Made by a program: the position numbers and the translations under genes
The notes under the pieces: model-generated
What the model was told of the DNA's origin: nothing
Database searches by the model: none
What the model saw: the letters and a program-made list of their open reading frames with translations, nothing else
Part shown: in pieces, positions 28,908 through 37,954 of the stretch
Layout of the letters: every line of letters begins with the position of its first letter
Position numbering within the stretch: the stretch's first letter is position 1
From: an uncultured Nioella sp.
GTDB taxonomy: Bacteria; Pseudomonadota; Alphaproteobacteria; Rhodobacterales; Rhodobacteraceae
Direction of reading: 5' to 3'
Assembly: GCA_947495575.1 (NCBI GenBank)
Contig: CANLZL010000008.1
Location: 1 to 64,000 of the forward strand
Length of the DNA stretch: 64,000 bases

Positions 28908-29210
28908 TCAGCGGATAGGGTTGTGAACGGTGACAAGTTTAGTGCCATCGGGAAACGTGGCTTCGACCTGCACTTCGTGGATCATCTCAGGAATACCTTC
29001 CATGCATTGACCGCGGGTGATTACGGCGGCGCCTGCCTCCATCATATCGGCCACGCTGCGCCCGTCGCGGGCGCCTTCGACCACGGCATCCGTGATCAGC
29101 GCGATGGCCTCGGGGTGGTTAAGCTTCACGCCGCGTGCCAGCCGTTTGCGGGCCACTTCGGCGGCCAGCGCCACTAGCAATTTGTCTTTTTCGCGGGGGG
29201 TCAGTTGCAT
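28908..29210 (-). CDS. ureA: Urease gamma subunit
   Basis: A 100-residue structural subunit beginning [20 protein letters not shown] and containing [54 protein letters not shown]-type sequence and ending NPIR. The ATG at 29210 gives the standard length; an upstream in-frame ATG lies inside ureD. Confidence 0.97.
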   Translation of the reverse strand: MQLTPREKDKLLVALAAEVARKRLARGVKLNHPEAIALITDAVVEGARDGRSVADMMEAGAAVITRGQCMEGIPEMIHEVQVEATFPDGTKLVTVHNPIR

Positions 29211-29211
29211 G

Positions 29212-29997
29212 TCAGAGCATCCATGTTCGGGGCAGATCGGTCTCGGAGAGAGCTTCAAGAATTGGGATTAGTGAGGCGCGCAGAACAAAACTGTCCGGCG
29301 CAAGGATGCGGGCAAATAGGACGCCCGGGCGGATTAAGCTGGCCCCGCCCGTTTCAGGCAACGCAGAACGGATGCTGTCTAGATGCACCTCTGCCTCCGG
29401 GGCCACAAAGATCACGCTGGCCATAGCACCTGCGCCGCCAGCAATTGCGGCATCGGTCAATTGAGCTGCGGCATCACCAGACAGTCGCGTGGCATCAGCA
29501 AAAACCAGACCGCCGCCGCGCCGAATTTCGATCCGATCGGTCAGATCAATCTGGTGCAGTTTTTCACCCATGGCCTGTCGCCCAAACACCAGAGGTTCAA
29601 CAGCCAACAGCCGGGCGTCTTCGGCCATATCGACCGACAATTTGCGCCGCAAATGCGCGCCGTCAAAAACAATGGTCTCCTGCGGCAACCAATCGACCCG
29701 GGCGTTTTTTCCTATCGTAATGTCGGTCCGAACCGCGCCAGCCATCAAGCCATTTGCACGATAGATGCGTTCGGCGGCCTGCGTTGTCACGGTCAGACGG
29801 GCGCCTTCGGTCGCCTCAACTTTGAGCGAAAAACTATCCCCTCCGGTGACACCACCAGAGGTATTCAGTAAGACCGAAGTCAGCCAATTCTCGGCCACAC
29901 GCGGGAAAAGCAACCGGGTCGCGCCGGACTGCCGCAATTGCGTCAGTCCGCCCTGGCCCACTGCTACATGACCCGCGCCGATGGCACGCGGTTGCAA
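29212..29997 (-). CDS. ureD: Urease accessory protein UreD
   Basis: A 261-residue (from the TTG at 29997) scaffold protein of urease maturation, with [44 protein letters not shown] and [13 protein letters not shown]. It is the first gene of the operon and ends two bases before ureA. Coding-like sequence continues upstream of the TTG (ITRPFFADEAEGAAP) to an ATC codon at 30042-30040 that sits 5 bases after a perfect AGGGGAGG, so the true start may be that ATC, giving 276 residues. Confidence 0.9.
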   Translation of the reverse strand: MQPRAIGAGHVAVGQGGLTQLRQSGATRLLFPRVAENWLTSVLLNTSGGVTGGDSFSLKVEATEGARLTVTTQAAERIYRANGLMAGAVRTDITIGKNARVDWLPQETIVFDGAHLRRKLSVDMAEDARLLAVEPLVFGRQAMGEKLHQIDLTDRIEIRRGGGLVFADATRLSGDAAAQLTDAAIAGGAGAMASVIFVAPEAEVHLDSIRSALPETGGASLIRPGVLFARILAPDSFVLRASLIPILEALSETDLPRTWML

Positions 29998-30210
29998 GGG
30001 TGCGGCGCCTTCGGCCTCATCTGCGAAAAACGGTCTTGTGATAGCGGCCTCCCCTCAGCAAGCGCCAAAAGAAACTGCCCTTTTTTCAGGCGGATTTGGA
30101 AGGATCGCAGCGACATAGCACAACGCCTCAGCGTGTTTTGTCTGATTTTTTGGCGACCCCGTAACAATTGCACTCAAATTAGGCATTTGCTCAACTTTGG
30201 GGTGCTTTCA

Positions 30211-31029
30211 CTAGCCAATGATGGCTTCCAGCAATGGACTATCCACCGCAGCGAAGTCATCCAACACGCTGAAATGGTCCTTGCCGGGAGCAAAACGAAT
30301 TGAGCAGTTTACGCCGTAGGCTAACCAAGCCTCTCGCAGCAATCCGGCTTGCCGCAAAAACTCTGGTCGTTCTTTGGCGCCAGTCCAGATCGAAGCCGGG
30401 ATATTGGGCAGAGGGCTACGCAAAACCGGACTTTCTGTTGCTGCCTCATCGGCGGTAAGTCTCAAGGAACGGCCCAATGAAGTTTCCAGCAAGGGCCGCA
30501 AGTCATGAATTCCACTAACGGACGTCACGCCGGTCAAACGCCGCACAACGTGATCGGGTAGATTGCTACGACCGCTCATGGCACGTGCCACCAGTTGGCC
30601 CCCGGCCGAATGGCCCACCAAATGAATCGGCCCTTCAACCTGTGTGGCTGCAAAGACCACGGCACGTGTGACCTGCTCACCAATCTCTGAAACTCGCAAA
30701 GCGGGCGCAAGAGTGTAGCCGGGCATCGCTACTGCCCAGTTGCGCTGCAAGGCCCCTTTGGCCAAATGCGACCAATCGGACTTGTCCGATTCCAGCCAAT
30801 ACCCCCCATGCACGAAAATCAGCAGACCCTCGGCGGGCCCGTCGGGTTGGAACAAGTCAATCCGTTCCCGCACACCCTCCCCATAGGGCAGATCCAGCTT
30901 CGCGGCCCGCCAGCTTTTGCGAAAATCCGCAGCGCGCCATGCCCAAGACGCAGGCAGATCTTCTGCGCCTTCAAAATAAGCCAAATTGAGAAACGCATCG
31001 TCCCAATCAATTCCGTTTGTCTTCTCCAT
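30211..31029 (-). CDS. Alpha/beta hydrolase, kynurenine-formamidase-like
   Basis: A 272-residue alpha/beta hydrolase. HGGYW (residues about 75-79) forms the oxyanion region, GHSAGG (about 138-143) holds the nucleophile serine and KDHFSVLDDF near the C-terminus holds the histidine. This motif set is shared with arylformamidase and related carboxylesterases. No tryptophan-degradation genes are nearby, so the substrate is open. The gene lies on its own, divergent from the DUF4178 cassette. Confidence 0.8.
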   Translation of the reverse strand: MEKTNGIDWDDAFLNLAYFEGAEDLPASWAWRAADFRKSWRAAKLDLPYGEGVRERIDLFQPDGPAEGLLIFVHGGYWLESDKSDWSHLAKGALQRNWAVAMPGYTLAPALRVSEIGEQVTRAVVFAATQVEGPIHLVGHSAGGQLVARAMSGRSNLPDHVVRRLTGVTSVSGIHDLRPLLETSLGRSLRLTADEAATESPVLRSPLPNIPASIWTGAKERPEFLRQAGLLREAWLAYGVNCSIRFAPGKDHFSVLDDFAAVDSPLLEAIIG

Positions 31030-31134
31030 CGCCGATCCCTTGTCCCACCGTGGCTCTAGCCAAACATGCCTGTCCCGGCTAAGGCTATATCGTTGGCTTA
31101 GACCATCCTTTTTATTGATTTATGTTACGATCCA

Positions 31135-31752
31135 ATGGTTCAAAAGAATTGCCCAAATTGCGGTAGTGATCTGAAACCCCGCAACAGTGCCATCAAAATG
31201 ATGAGCTGCACGTCCTGCGGGACGACTGTTCTTTTGTCAGATGAGGCTGTCAAATTGGCTGGCGAACAGGGCGTCATGCATGATGGGCCAGCCTTGTTCG
31301 GGATCGGAGATACCATTCATATCGGCAAGGAAAGCGTCGAGGTATTGGGCCACGCCCGGTATTCTTATGGCCGCGGGTATTGGGATGAATATTGGGGGCT
31401 GACCGCCAAAGGGGAGCCGCGTTGGGTCTCTGTTGATGAGGGCGATATCGTACTCCAGGCACCCATCCCGCCGGCCAACACCCCGACCACCGATCCACCA
31501 TACCGGGTCGGTCAGGTTCTGACCCATAGCAGTCAACGGTATGACATCACTGAATTGGATCAGGCAGAATGCATGGCCCTTCGCGGAACATTTGATGAAG
31601 AGCTTCATGTTGGTGAAACCTATCGCTTTGTGAATGCCCAGGCCCCCGATGGCGGTTTGTTGTCCGGCGAGTTCTGGGGCACCGAAGCAAGCTGGTATGT
31701 TGGCGAATGGGTCGACCCGTTTGAGGTCCGGGTCGGTGAGGGCGCGAAATGA
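31135..31752 (+). CDS. Zinc-ribbon DUF4178 protein (first of cassette)
   Basis: A 205-residue protein with an N-terminal zinc ribbon made of two CxxC knuckles (CPNCG at residues 6-10 and CTSCG at 25-29), followed by a DUF4178 domain containing YGRGYWDEYWGLTAKGEPRWVSVDEGDIVLQ. No membrane segment is evident. The stop overlaps the start of the next gene as ATGA. DUF4178 proteins are found with DUF350 and spermidine-synthase-like proteins in several bacteria; their molecular role is not established. Confidence 0.82.
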   Translation: MVQKNCPNCGSDLKPRNSAIKMMSCTSCGTTVLLSDEAVKLAGEQGVMHDGPALFGIGDTIHIGKESVEVLGHARYSYGRGYWDEYWGLTAKGEPRWVSVDEGDIVLQAPIPPANTPTTDPPYRVGQVLTHSSQRYDITELDQAECMALRGTFDEELHVGETYRFVNAQAPDGGLLSGEFWGTEASWYVGEWVDPFEVRVGEGAK

Positions 31753-33050
31753 CACGCGATGCCAGCCTGACCTCAGTCAATTGTACCTCTTGTGGTGCGG
31801 GCCTGGATATTCTTGGCGGTGGCCGGGTTCAGGTTCACATATGCCCTTATTGCGGATCCGAACTTGACGCGCAGAACGATTACAAAGTCATCGCGCAATA
31901 TTCCGATCTTGAGCGCCCCAAAACTCCTATTTCTATCGGGATGAGCGGCAAGCTCCTTGGTGTTGACTACACGGTCATCGGCACTTTGGAACAGCGTGAG
32001 ACTTGGGGCCATAAAGTCTGGATATGGGTCGATCACCAGATCTTCTCGCCCACGCATGGGTATGCCTGGCTAACGTGGGAGGACGGCCATTTCGTTTTCT
32101 CCCGTCGCATCCGAACCAATAAATGGATGACCGAGTTACAGGTCGCATCCTCGGAAACGCGTCCCACTGTTACCCTAGGTGGAGAGACCTTTCGATATTA
32201 CGAGACGTCTGTTCATCGTATCACCTTTGCCGAAGGCGAATTCACGTGGCGCCCAAAGATCGGTGATCGGGTTACGTCAATCTCTGCGATGAGCGGCAGC
32301 GCAATGCTGACGTTCAGCCAATCGGGTGAAGAGCGGGAAGTCGAAAGGTCGATCTATCTGTCGCGAGCCGAAGTAGAGAAGGCTTTTGGCATAACGCTGG
32401 ACGGCTCCCCGGTGAAAACCCACGCCTTGCAACCTTTCAAGGCAGGTCCAGACCACCTTTTCATCCGCAATGTCTCTGCGATTGCGGCCGTTTTGTGCCT
32501 TGTAATGGCAGCGGTCTTTTCTGGGATGTCCGGCGGAGCTACCTTGCAGCCAACCCGCGTCGGGGTCGAGCAATTGCCGATCACATTACCCATGGAGATC
32601 CCAAGCACTCATGGCCTGACCGAAATAACGCTCAATGGCGACACGTATAACAGTTGGGCCGCATTGATCGTCGAAGTCGAAGGCCCGGATGGCACACCGA
32701 TGTTCGAAGCGGGCCGTGCGGTTGAGTATTACACTGGTCGCGACAGCGAAGGCACGTGGAGTGAAGGCAATAATCGCGCCAGCCTCAGGTTCCGGCCCGA
32801 GCAGGCAGGCCGTCATTTGGTCACTCTAAGTCTGGAAGAGGCGCAGCATTGGACAGGCCCGGGGGTCGCAAGGTCCAATGTGCCCGCGCTGCGAACTATA
32901 ACTGTGTCAGCGGAGTCTGGAAGGTCGAGCGGCTTTTTCCTCGTTATTCTCGGGCTCGCCTTTGGGCTGTTTGCGCTGGTAAAGGTCGGGCAACGCTGGC
33001 TGCATCATTCCCGCCGTTGGAGTGGGTCTGACTGGTCAGACGAGGATTGA
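31749..33050 (+). CDS. Zinc-ribbon DUF4178 membrane protein (second of cassette)
   Basis: A 433-residue protein with a zinc ribbon (CTSCG at about 11-15, CPYCG at about 32-36), a DUF4178 domain (about 50-215, including VWIWVDHQIFSPTHGYAWLTWEDGHF), a membrane helix (about 240-260), a predicted extracytoplasmic beta-rich domain (about 275-395) and a second helix (about 395-415) with a short charged tail. It is translationally coupled to the first DUF4178 gene. The domain layout suggests a cytoplasmic sensor linked to an external domain; this is inference. Confidence 0.8.
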   Translation: MTRDASLTSVNCTSCGAGLDILGGGRVQVHICPYCGSELDAQNDYKVIAQYSDLERPKTPISIGMSGKLLGVDYTVIGTLEQRETWGHKVWIWVDHQIFSPTHGYAWLTWEDGHFVFSRRIRTNKWMTELQVASSETRPTVTLGGETFRYYETSVHRITFAEGEFTWRPKIGDRVTSISAMSGSAMLTFSQSGEEREVERSIYLSRAEVEKAFGITLDGSPVKTHALQPFKAGPDHLFIRNVSAIAAVLCLVMAAVFSGMSGGATLQPTRVGVEQLPITLPMEIPSTHGLTEITLNGDTYNSWAALIVEVEGPDGTPMFEAGRAVEYYTGRDSEGTWSEGNNRASLRFRPEQAGRHLVTLSLEEAQHWTGPGVARSNVPALRTITVSAESGRSSGFFLVILGLAFGLFALVKVGQRWLHHSRRWSGSDWSDED

Positions 33051-33054
33051 TGAG

Positions 33055-33222
33055 ATGAGCCTGTTTCGAACCGTCTTTCTAGTCATCACCGTTACCGCCA
33101 TCGCCGGGACGGCTTACGTTTCCTATCACGGCTACGGTCGCCAAAGCACCGACCTGGACGCCTCCGTGCGCACCGGCAGCGGTGGCGTGCGCGGGGTCGG
33201 CGTTATTGGCCGCGTTAAATAA
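33055..33222 (+). CDS. Small single-pass membrane protein in the DUF4178 cassette
   Basis: A 55-residue protein: hydrophobic helix at residues about 4-24 (FRTVFLVITVTAIAGTAYVS), then a polar glycine-rich tail with GSGGVRGVGVIGRVK. The ATG lies 4 bases after the previous stop, in GATGAGATG. No family is recognised. Its position inside a run of overlapping genes supports it being real. Confidence 0.6.
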   Translation: MSLFRTVFLVITVTAIAGTAYVSYHGYGRQSTDLDASVRTGSGGVRGVGVIGRVK

Positions 33223-33243
33223 ACCGAAGAGGATATCAAAGAA

Positions 33244-33462
33244 ATGTTTTCTGCCATTCAAATCGCTGAGATCGTCAGCACTATCTTTTACACCGGCATG
33301 GGGATGCTGCTGATGTGGATTGTGTGGAAGGTCATTGTGGCCATGTCGCCCTTCCCAATCGTAAAAGAGATCGAAGAAGATCAAAATATCGCGCTGGCTA
33401 TTCTGATCGGTCTGCTCTTTGTCTCGATCGCGATCATCATCGCTGCCGTCATCGTCTCATGA
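33244..33462 (+). CDS. DUF350 family membrane protein
   Basis: A 72-residue protein with two hydrophobic helices (about 5-32 and 48-71) and the central PFPIVKEIEEDQNIALAILIG, the DUF350 signature (YjfL-like). Its last codons overlap the start of the spermidine-synthase-like gene as ATGA, so translation is coupled. Confidence 0.85.
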   Translation: MFSAIQIAEIVSTIFYTGMGMLLMWIVWKVIVAMSPFPIVKEIEEDQNIALAILIGLLFVSIAIIIAAVIVS

Positions 33463-35000
33463 CCGACCAGACGGCCCCGCGGTTTCGCGAGGTCTGGCTG
33501 CTGGCGGCAACCTTTCTGGTGGCCGTTGCCGGCCTGATTTATGAGCTGATCGCGGCCACAGTGTCCAGTTATCTTCTGGGTGACTCTGTTCGCCAATTCT
33601 CCCTTGTGATCGGCGTTTTCCTCTCGTCGATGGGGCTGGGATCCTGGCTATCTCGCTACGTGGCTGACGCAGTCCGCGGGTTCATTTGGGCGCAGATCCT
33701 TTTGGGCGTTATCGGTGGGTTTATGGCTCCGGCCCTCTTCCTCATTTACGGCTGGTCGGGCGATGTGGGCCTTCCTCTGTTCTCAATGTTGATCGCAATC
33801 GGCATCTTGTCGGGCATGGAAATCCCGCTGATCGCACGTGTGTTGAAAGAGGAAGGCGCTACCGAGTTCCGTTTTGAGAACGTCCTGACCGTCGATTATG
33901 TCGGAGCGTTGGTGGCGGCGCTTGCCTTTCCCCTTCTGATCATCCCGCAATTGGGGTTGATGTCGGCCTCGCTGGCGTTTGGCGCGCTTAATCTGGCTGT
34001 CGCTGGGCTGTCGCTGGTGATCTTTCGGGAGAGATCCTCTGTTGCCCAAATCGGAGTTTGGGCTTTGGCCTTCCTTGCCGCCTTGGCGGGGCTGATCTCA
34101 TCCGAACGACTTGTATCGGTGGCCGAAGCCGGTCTTTATGAAAATGACATTATCTTTTCAGAGACGACGCAGTATCAGCAAATCACTGTCACCCGCTATC
34201 GCGACCGAACCAGACTATTCCTTGATGCCTCGATCCAGTTCGACAGCTATGATGAGCATCGGTATCACGAAATGCTGGTTCATCCTGCGATTTCTCTTGC
34301 GCCCCGTGTCGCCAATATCCTGATCCTCGGTGGCGGCGATGGCATGGCCGCACGCGAGGTGCTGCGGCATGACGATGTCGAGTCGGTCACATTGGTTGAC
34401 CTTGATCCCGCCGTCACCGCGCTGTTCCATGACCACCCTGAACTCACACCGCTCAACGATTTTGCCCTGAATGACCCGCGCGTCACGATCCTGAATCAGG
34501 ATGCATGGGAATTTGTCGAACATAGCGATCAAATCTGGGATGTCGTAATCATCGACCTGCCAGACCCCAAGAACCTTGCGCTGTCGCGGCTTTATACCCG
34601 GCAGTTTTATGGGTTATTGGCCGAACACATCTCCGGCCAAGGTCTGATCGTCACGCAATCGGGATCACCTCTGTTCGCACGAGAGGCGTTTTGGTCAATC
34701 GTCGAAACATTCGAGTCAGCCCCCAACCCGCATCAGCCCGAAGCGGGCCTCGCTGCCCTGCCCTATCACACTTATGTGCCCAGCTTTGGCGAATGGGGGT
34801 TTGTTTTGGCCTCCCCCGCCCCCCTTGCGCCGCGCGCATTATCGTTGCCTGAGGGGCTAGAATACCTGACCCAAGACAGATGGCAGGCAGCACAGGGATT
34901 TGGCGCCGATACGTCTCGACTGCCGGTTGAGGCCAACACCCTGCAATCCCACGCACTGGTCGGCTATTACCTTGATGGGTGGGATCGCTGGTTTCAGTGA
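33459..35000 (+). CDS. Membrane-fused spermidine-synthase-like protein
   Basis: A 513-residue protein. Residues about 10-215 carry about seven membrane helices; residues about 220-510 are a spermidine/spermine synthase fold with the SAM-type loop ILILGGGDGMAAREVLRHD, the acidic VTLVDLDPAV and VVIIDLPDPKNLALSRLYTRQFY, where DLPDP replaces the classical catalytic DSSDP-type stretch. The gene closes the DUF4178-DUF350 cassette. Whether it makes polyamines or modifies another substrate at the membrane is open; it is often annotated SpeE, but the context argues for a special role. Confidence 0.85.
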   Translation: MTDQTAPRFREVWLLAATFLVAVAGLIYELIAATVSSYLLGDSVRQFSLVIGVFLSSMGLGSWLSRYVADAVRGFIWAQILLGVIGGFMAPALFLIYGWSGDVGLPLFSMLIAIGILSGMEIPLIARVLKEEGATEFRFENVLTVDYVGALVAALAFPLLIIPQLGLMSASLAFGALNLAVAGLSLVIFRERSSVAQIGVWALAFLAALAGLISSERLVSVAEAGLYENDIIFSETTQYQQITVTRYRDRTRLFLDASIQFDSYDEHRYHEMLVHPAISLAPRVANILILGGGDGMAAREVLRHDDVESVTLVDLDPAVTALFHDHPELTPLNDFALNDPRVTILNQDAWEFVEHSDQIWDVVIIDLPDPKNLALSRLYTRQFYGLLAEHISGQGLIVTQSGSPLFAREAFWSIVETFESAPNPHQPEAGLAALPYHTYVPSFGEWGFVLASPAPLAPRALSLPEGLEYLTQDRWQAAQGFGADTSRLPVEANTLQSHALVGYYLDGWDRWFQ

Positions 35001-35007
35001 ACCCGAA

Positions 35008-37002
35008 TTAGGACACTTTTAAACAGGTCACACCACAGGGTTTGATCTGCATTTCACCCATGGCTGGGGTTACATTTCCAAACGTCTGGATCAGATCGAC
35101 CGTTTCGCGCCCGTAGTTGAAGATGAACCGAAGGTCACCATTGTCTCGCACGCGGATATCCTCGGGTAGGTCGATCCAGTCCACACCTGCAGTATCCAGA
35201 ATTGGGCGGATCAACCTATCCAAGGCACTGGCGTCGGCCCGGCCCGCCAGATAGGTCACTTTGCCAGAGCGCAGAACAGCGGGATACCCATCCTTAGTGT
35301 TCTCAAGCACGTCAACACCGTCGCCAATCACAACGAATTCCCGCCATCCGGCAAGCGTCCCACCGTTTTCCAAATCAAGCGGCGCAAAGGCGCGGCGGGT
35401 TTCAACGCGGCGAATTTTTATGTCGATCAAAGCTTGCAACGGTCCAGGTGCCATCCCCTCAGAGATCGCGAAATTCTGGTCTTTCGCGCCTGTCCATGGT
35501 CCCGCAACGATCTGCGCGCCGCTGGCACCAAGGGCCGCGATAAATTCAGGCGTCAAGCCCATCAACATCGGAATGAAAACAGCTTTCCGCCCTGAAATCG
35601 CAGCCGCAGTGGGTGGCACGATATCGACGCTTAGCCCCGCCCGACGCAGTGCCCGATAGTAGCGCAACACGCTGTCGAAATGTGACGCATCTGCGCCGTG
35701 CGGCATGTATTTCATCATCCATTGGCTTGGATAGTCGAACACCAGCGCTACATCAGCGCGCGCCTGCGACGGATTGGGAGCAAGCGACTTCAGTTCTTTC
35801 GCGATTTCCTTGCAAAGCTTGTAACCCTCATTCGGTGTGCCATCTGGCAAAAGCAGCCCCTCATGCATCTGTTCTTGTCCGAAAGACGGCTGGCGCCAGC
35901 GGAAGAAACTGATGACCTCAGCCCCGGCGGCAAAGGCCTCCCAAACCCAAAGACGTCCGGCACCGTCCCGTGGGCTGTGATTGAAACCGGCCCAGTTGAG
36001 TGGACCGTAGGGTTGTTGTTCCATCACCCACCAACGGCCGTTTTCTTGCCCGTTTCGGACCTGCCCACAGGCGCGGTAGAGATCGTGGTGGAACGGGTCA
36101 AAATCCGGATCGCCGACGCCCATGTATTTTTTGAGCAGGTCCTCATCACCGATTTCACGCTCAAGAAAACCCAAAGGGTAGGCATCCCAAGTCGCAATAT
36201 CCAAATCCTCGCTGACTGCATAATGGTCAAAGTCAAAAAACTTGCCCATGTAATTGTGGCTTACCGGGCGGCCCCGCGAATGGGCGCGGATGATATCCGA
36301 TTGCAGCTTGTTAAAGGCCACAACCTGATCCGAGCTATAGCGGTGGAAATCCAGAGAATGGCTTGGGTTGGCCTGTGTCACCGTGCCGTTTGGTAACTCA
36401 ATCTCGTCAAAGCTGCGGTAGTTCATCGACCAAAACACGTTGCCCCAGGCTCGGTTCAGCGCATCCGTGGATTGGTATTTTTGCGCCAGCCAGTCGCGAA
36501 AGCCCGCAAGCGCCGCGTCTGAATAGCTGAGTACCGTGTTGTGGCAGCCATATTCATTATCCGTCTGCCACGCCGCCAGAGCCGGATGATCGCCATATCG
36601 TTTGGCCATCTCGGTGGTGATCCGCGCGCATTCCTCGCGATAGCCCGTATGACTAAAGCAATAATGCCTGCGTGATCCAAACCCGCGCGAGGTTCCGTCA
36701 GCGCCCACGGGCAGCATGTCGTGCATACGATCCACAAGCCATTTTGGCGGCGTCGCTGTGGGGGTGCCCAGAACCACCTTCAACCCATGGGCATGAAGAA
36801 CCTCGAATGAGCGGTCCAGCCAATCCCAGTCAAATTGGCCGGGATCGGGCTCCATCAGACTCCATGCAAATTCGCCGATGCGTACATATTCAATCCCTGC
36901 CTCGACCATCATTTTTGCATCGGTTTCCCAACGCTCCTCAGGCCAATGTTCAGGGTAGTAGCACACGCCCAAAGTCTGGGTTTTGATCGGGTCCATGGAC
37001 AT
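35008..37002 (-). CDS. Beta-galactosidase, GH42 family
   Basis: A 664-residue cytoplasmic glycosidase. The TIM-barrel domain begins LGVCYYPEHWPEERWETDAKMM, and WQTDNEYGCH contains the acid/base glutamate expected after asparagine in this clan; the nucleophile lies in the VWEAFAAGAEVISFFRWRQ region. A trimerisation domain (about 390-600, with PSQWMMKYMP) and a small C-terminal beta-domain follow. The ATG at 37002 has GGAGAG about 14 bases upstream. It sits downstream of a sugar ABC importer read in the same direction, so it probably cleaves an imported beta-galactoside. Confidence 0.93.
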   Translation of the reverse strand: MSMDPIKTQTLGVCYYPEHWPEERWETDAKMMVEAGIEYVRIGEFAWSLMEPDPGQFDWDWLDRSFEVLHAHGLKVVLGTPTATPPKWLVDRMHDMLPVGADGTSRGFGSRRHYCFSHTGYREECARITTEMAKRYGDHPALAAWQTDNEYGCHNTVLSYSDAALAGFRDWLAQKYQSTDALNRAWGNVFWSMNYRSFDEIELPNGTVTQANPSHSLDFHRYSSDQVVAFNKLQSDIIRAHSRGRPVSHNYMGKFFDFDHYAVSEDLDIATWDAYPLGFLEREIGDEDLLKKYMGVGDPDFDPFHHDLYRACGQVRNGQENGRWWVMEQQPYGPLNWAGFNHSPRDGAGRLWVWEAFAAGAEVISFFRWRQPSFGQEQMHEGLLLPDGTPNEGYKLCKEIAKELKSLAPNPSQARADVALVFDYPSQWMMKYMPHGADASHFDSVLRYYRALRRAGLSVDIVPPTAAAISGRKAVFIPMLMGLTPEFIAALGASGAQIVAGPWTGAKDQNFAISEGMAPGPLQALIDIKIRRVETRRAFAPLDLENGGTLAGWREFVVIGDGVDVLENTKDGYPAVLRSGKVTYLAGRADASALDRLIRPILDTAGVDWIDLPEDIRVRDNGDLRFIFNYGRETVDLIQTFGNVTPAMGEMQIKPCGVTCLKVS

Positions 37003-37117
37003 AAAAACTCTCTCTCTCCTGAACGCGCAGAGCTCAGGGGGGTTGTAGGTCGGCAATAGGTGAAGGTTCAGATCGTTACATTATGAAGGGGGGGGTGGTG
37101 CATCTGATGCGTGGGCC

Positions 37118-37954
37118 TCATTTCACGGCCCCCGCAGTGATGCCTGCCATGAAGAACTTTTGCAGGAAGACGAACACCAAAAGCATCGGTGCCGTCAGCA
37201 AGGCCGCCCCGACCATTATGCTGCCCCAAGAGATGTCGACATTGCCAATCAGGGAACCAAGCGCGACCGGCGCGGTCATCATCTCAGGATCATTGGTGAT
37301 CAGCAGCGGCCAGAGATAGTTGTTCCAGCTGTGCAGGAAAAGAATGATGGACAGCGCCGCCAGCATTGGTTTGACCAATGGCAGTCCGACATGCAGGTAA
37401 ATCTTCCATTCTGAAACGCCCTCGACTCGCGCGGCATCAAACAGCTCTTTGGGAACCATCGAAAAGGCCTGCCGCATGAAAAGAACGCCGAGCGAGTTGA
37501 ACAAGGGCGGCACGATCAGGGCGACCCAAGTGTTGGAAAGACCGAAATCGCGCGCAATCATGATGAATTGCGGGATCACGACGACGAAAAAGGGCAGTGT
37601 CATCGTCCCAAGGATAATGCCCACCACCGTTCCCTTGGCGAAAAACTTGTAATTGACCAAGGCCCAACCGGCCATCGAAGTCAAAAGCACCGACAGAAAC
37701 GTGTAGATCACGCCAACCACGACTGAATTGAATAGCGTTCTGAGAAACCCAACATCGCGCTGTAGATCGCTGAGGTTGGTCCAGAACTGATCACCGGGAA
37801 GCAACAGGATCCGGTGGCTGAACATGGCATTGTCGCCCATCGTTGCAAAGATGAACATCATGTAAACCGGAAAGAGCCACAGGATTGCGAGGGGCACCAT
37901 GACGGCATGAATCGCAATTGCATTCATCCGCGTTTTTCGGGCGTTGAGCTTCAT
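37118..37954 (-). CDS. Sugar ABC transporter permease (MalG type)
   Basis: A 278-residue MalG-type permease with six predicted helices and the coupling segment KELFDAARVEGVSEWKIYLHVGLPLVKP (EAA motif). It overlaps the companion permease by ATGA. Together with that permease and the binding protein it makes a carbohydrate importer of the CUT1 class; the ATPase gene is not in this cluster. Confidence 0.93.
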   Translation of the reverse strand: MKLNARKTRMNAIAIHAVMVPLAILWLFPVYMMFIFATMGDNAMFSHRILLLPGDQFWTNLSDLQRDVGFLRTLFNSVVVGVIYTFLSVLLTSMAGWALVNYKFFAKGTVVGIILGTMTLPFFVVVIPQFIMIARDFGLSNTWVALIVPPLFNSLGVLFMRQAFSMVPKELFDAARVEGVSEWKIYLHVGLPLVKPMLAALSIILFLHSWNNYLWPLLITNDPEMMTAPVALGSLIGNVDISWGSIMVGAALLTAPMLLVFVFLQKFFMAGITAGAVK

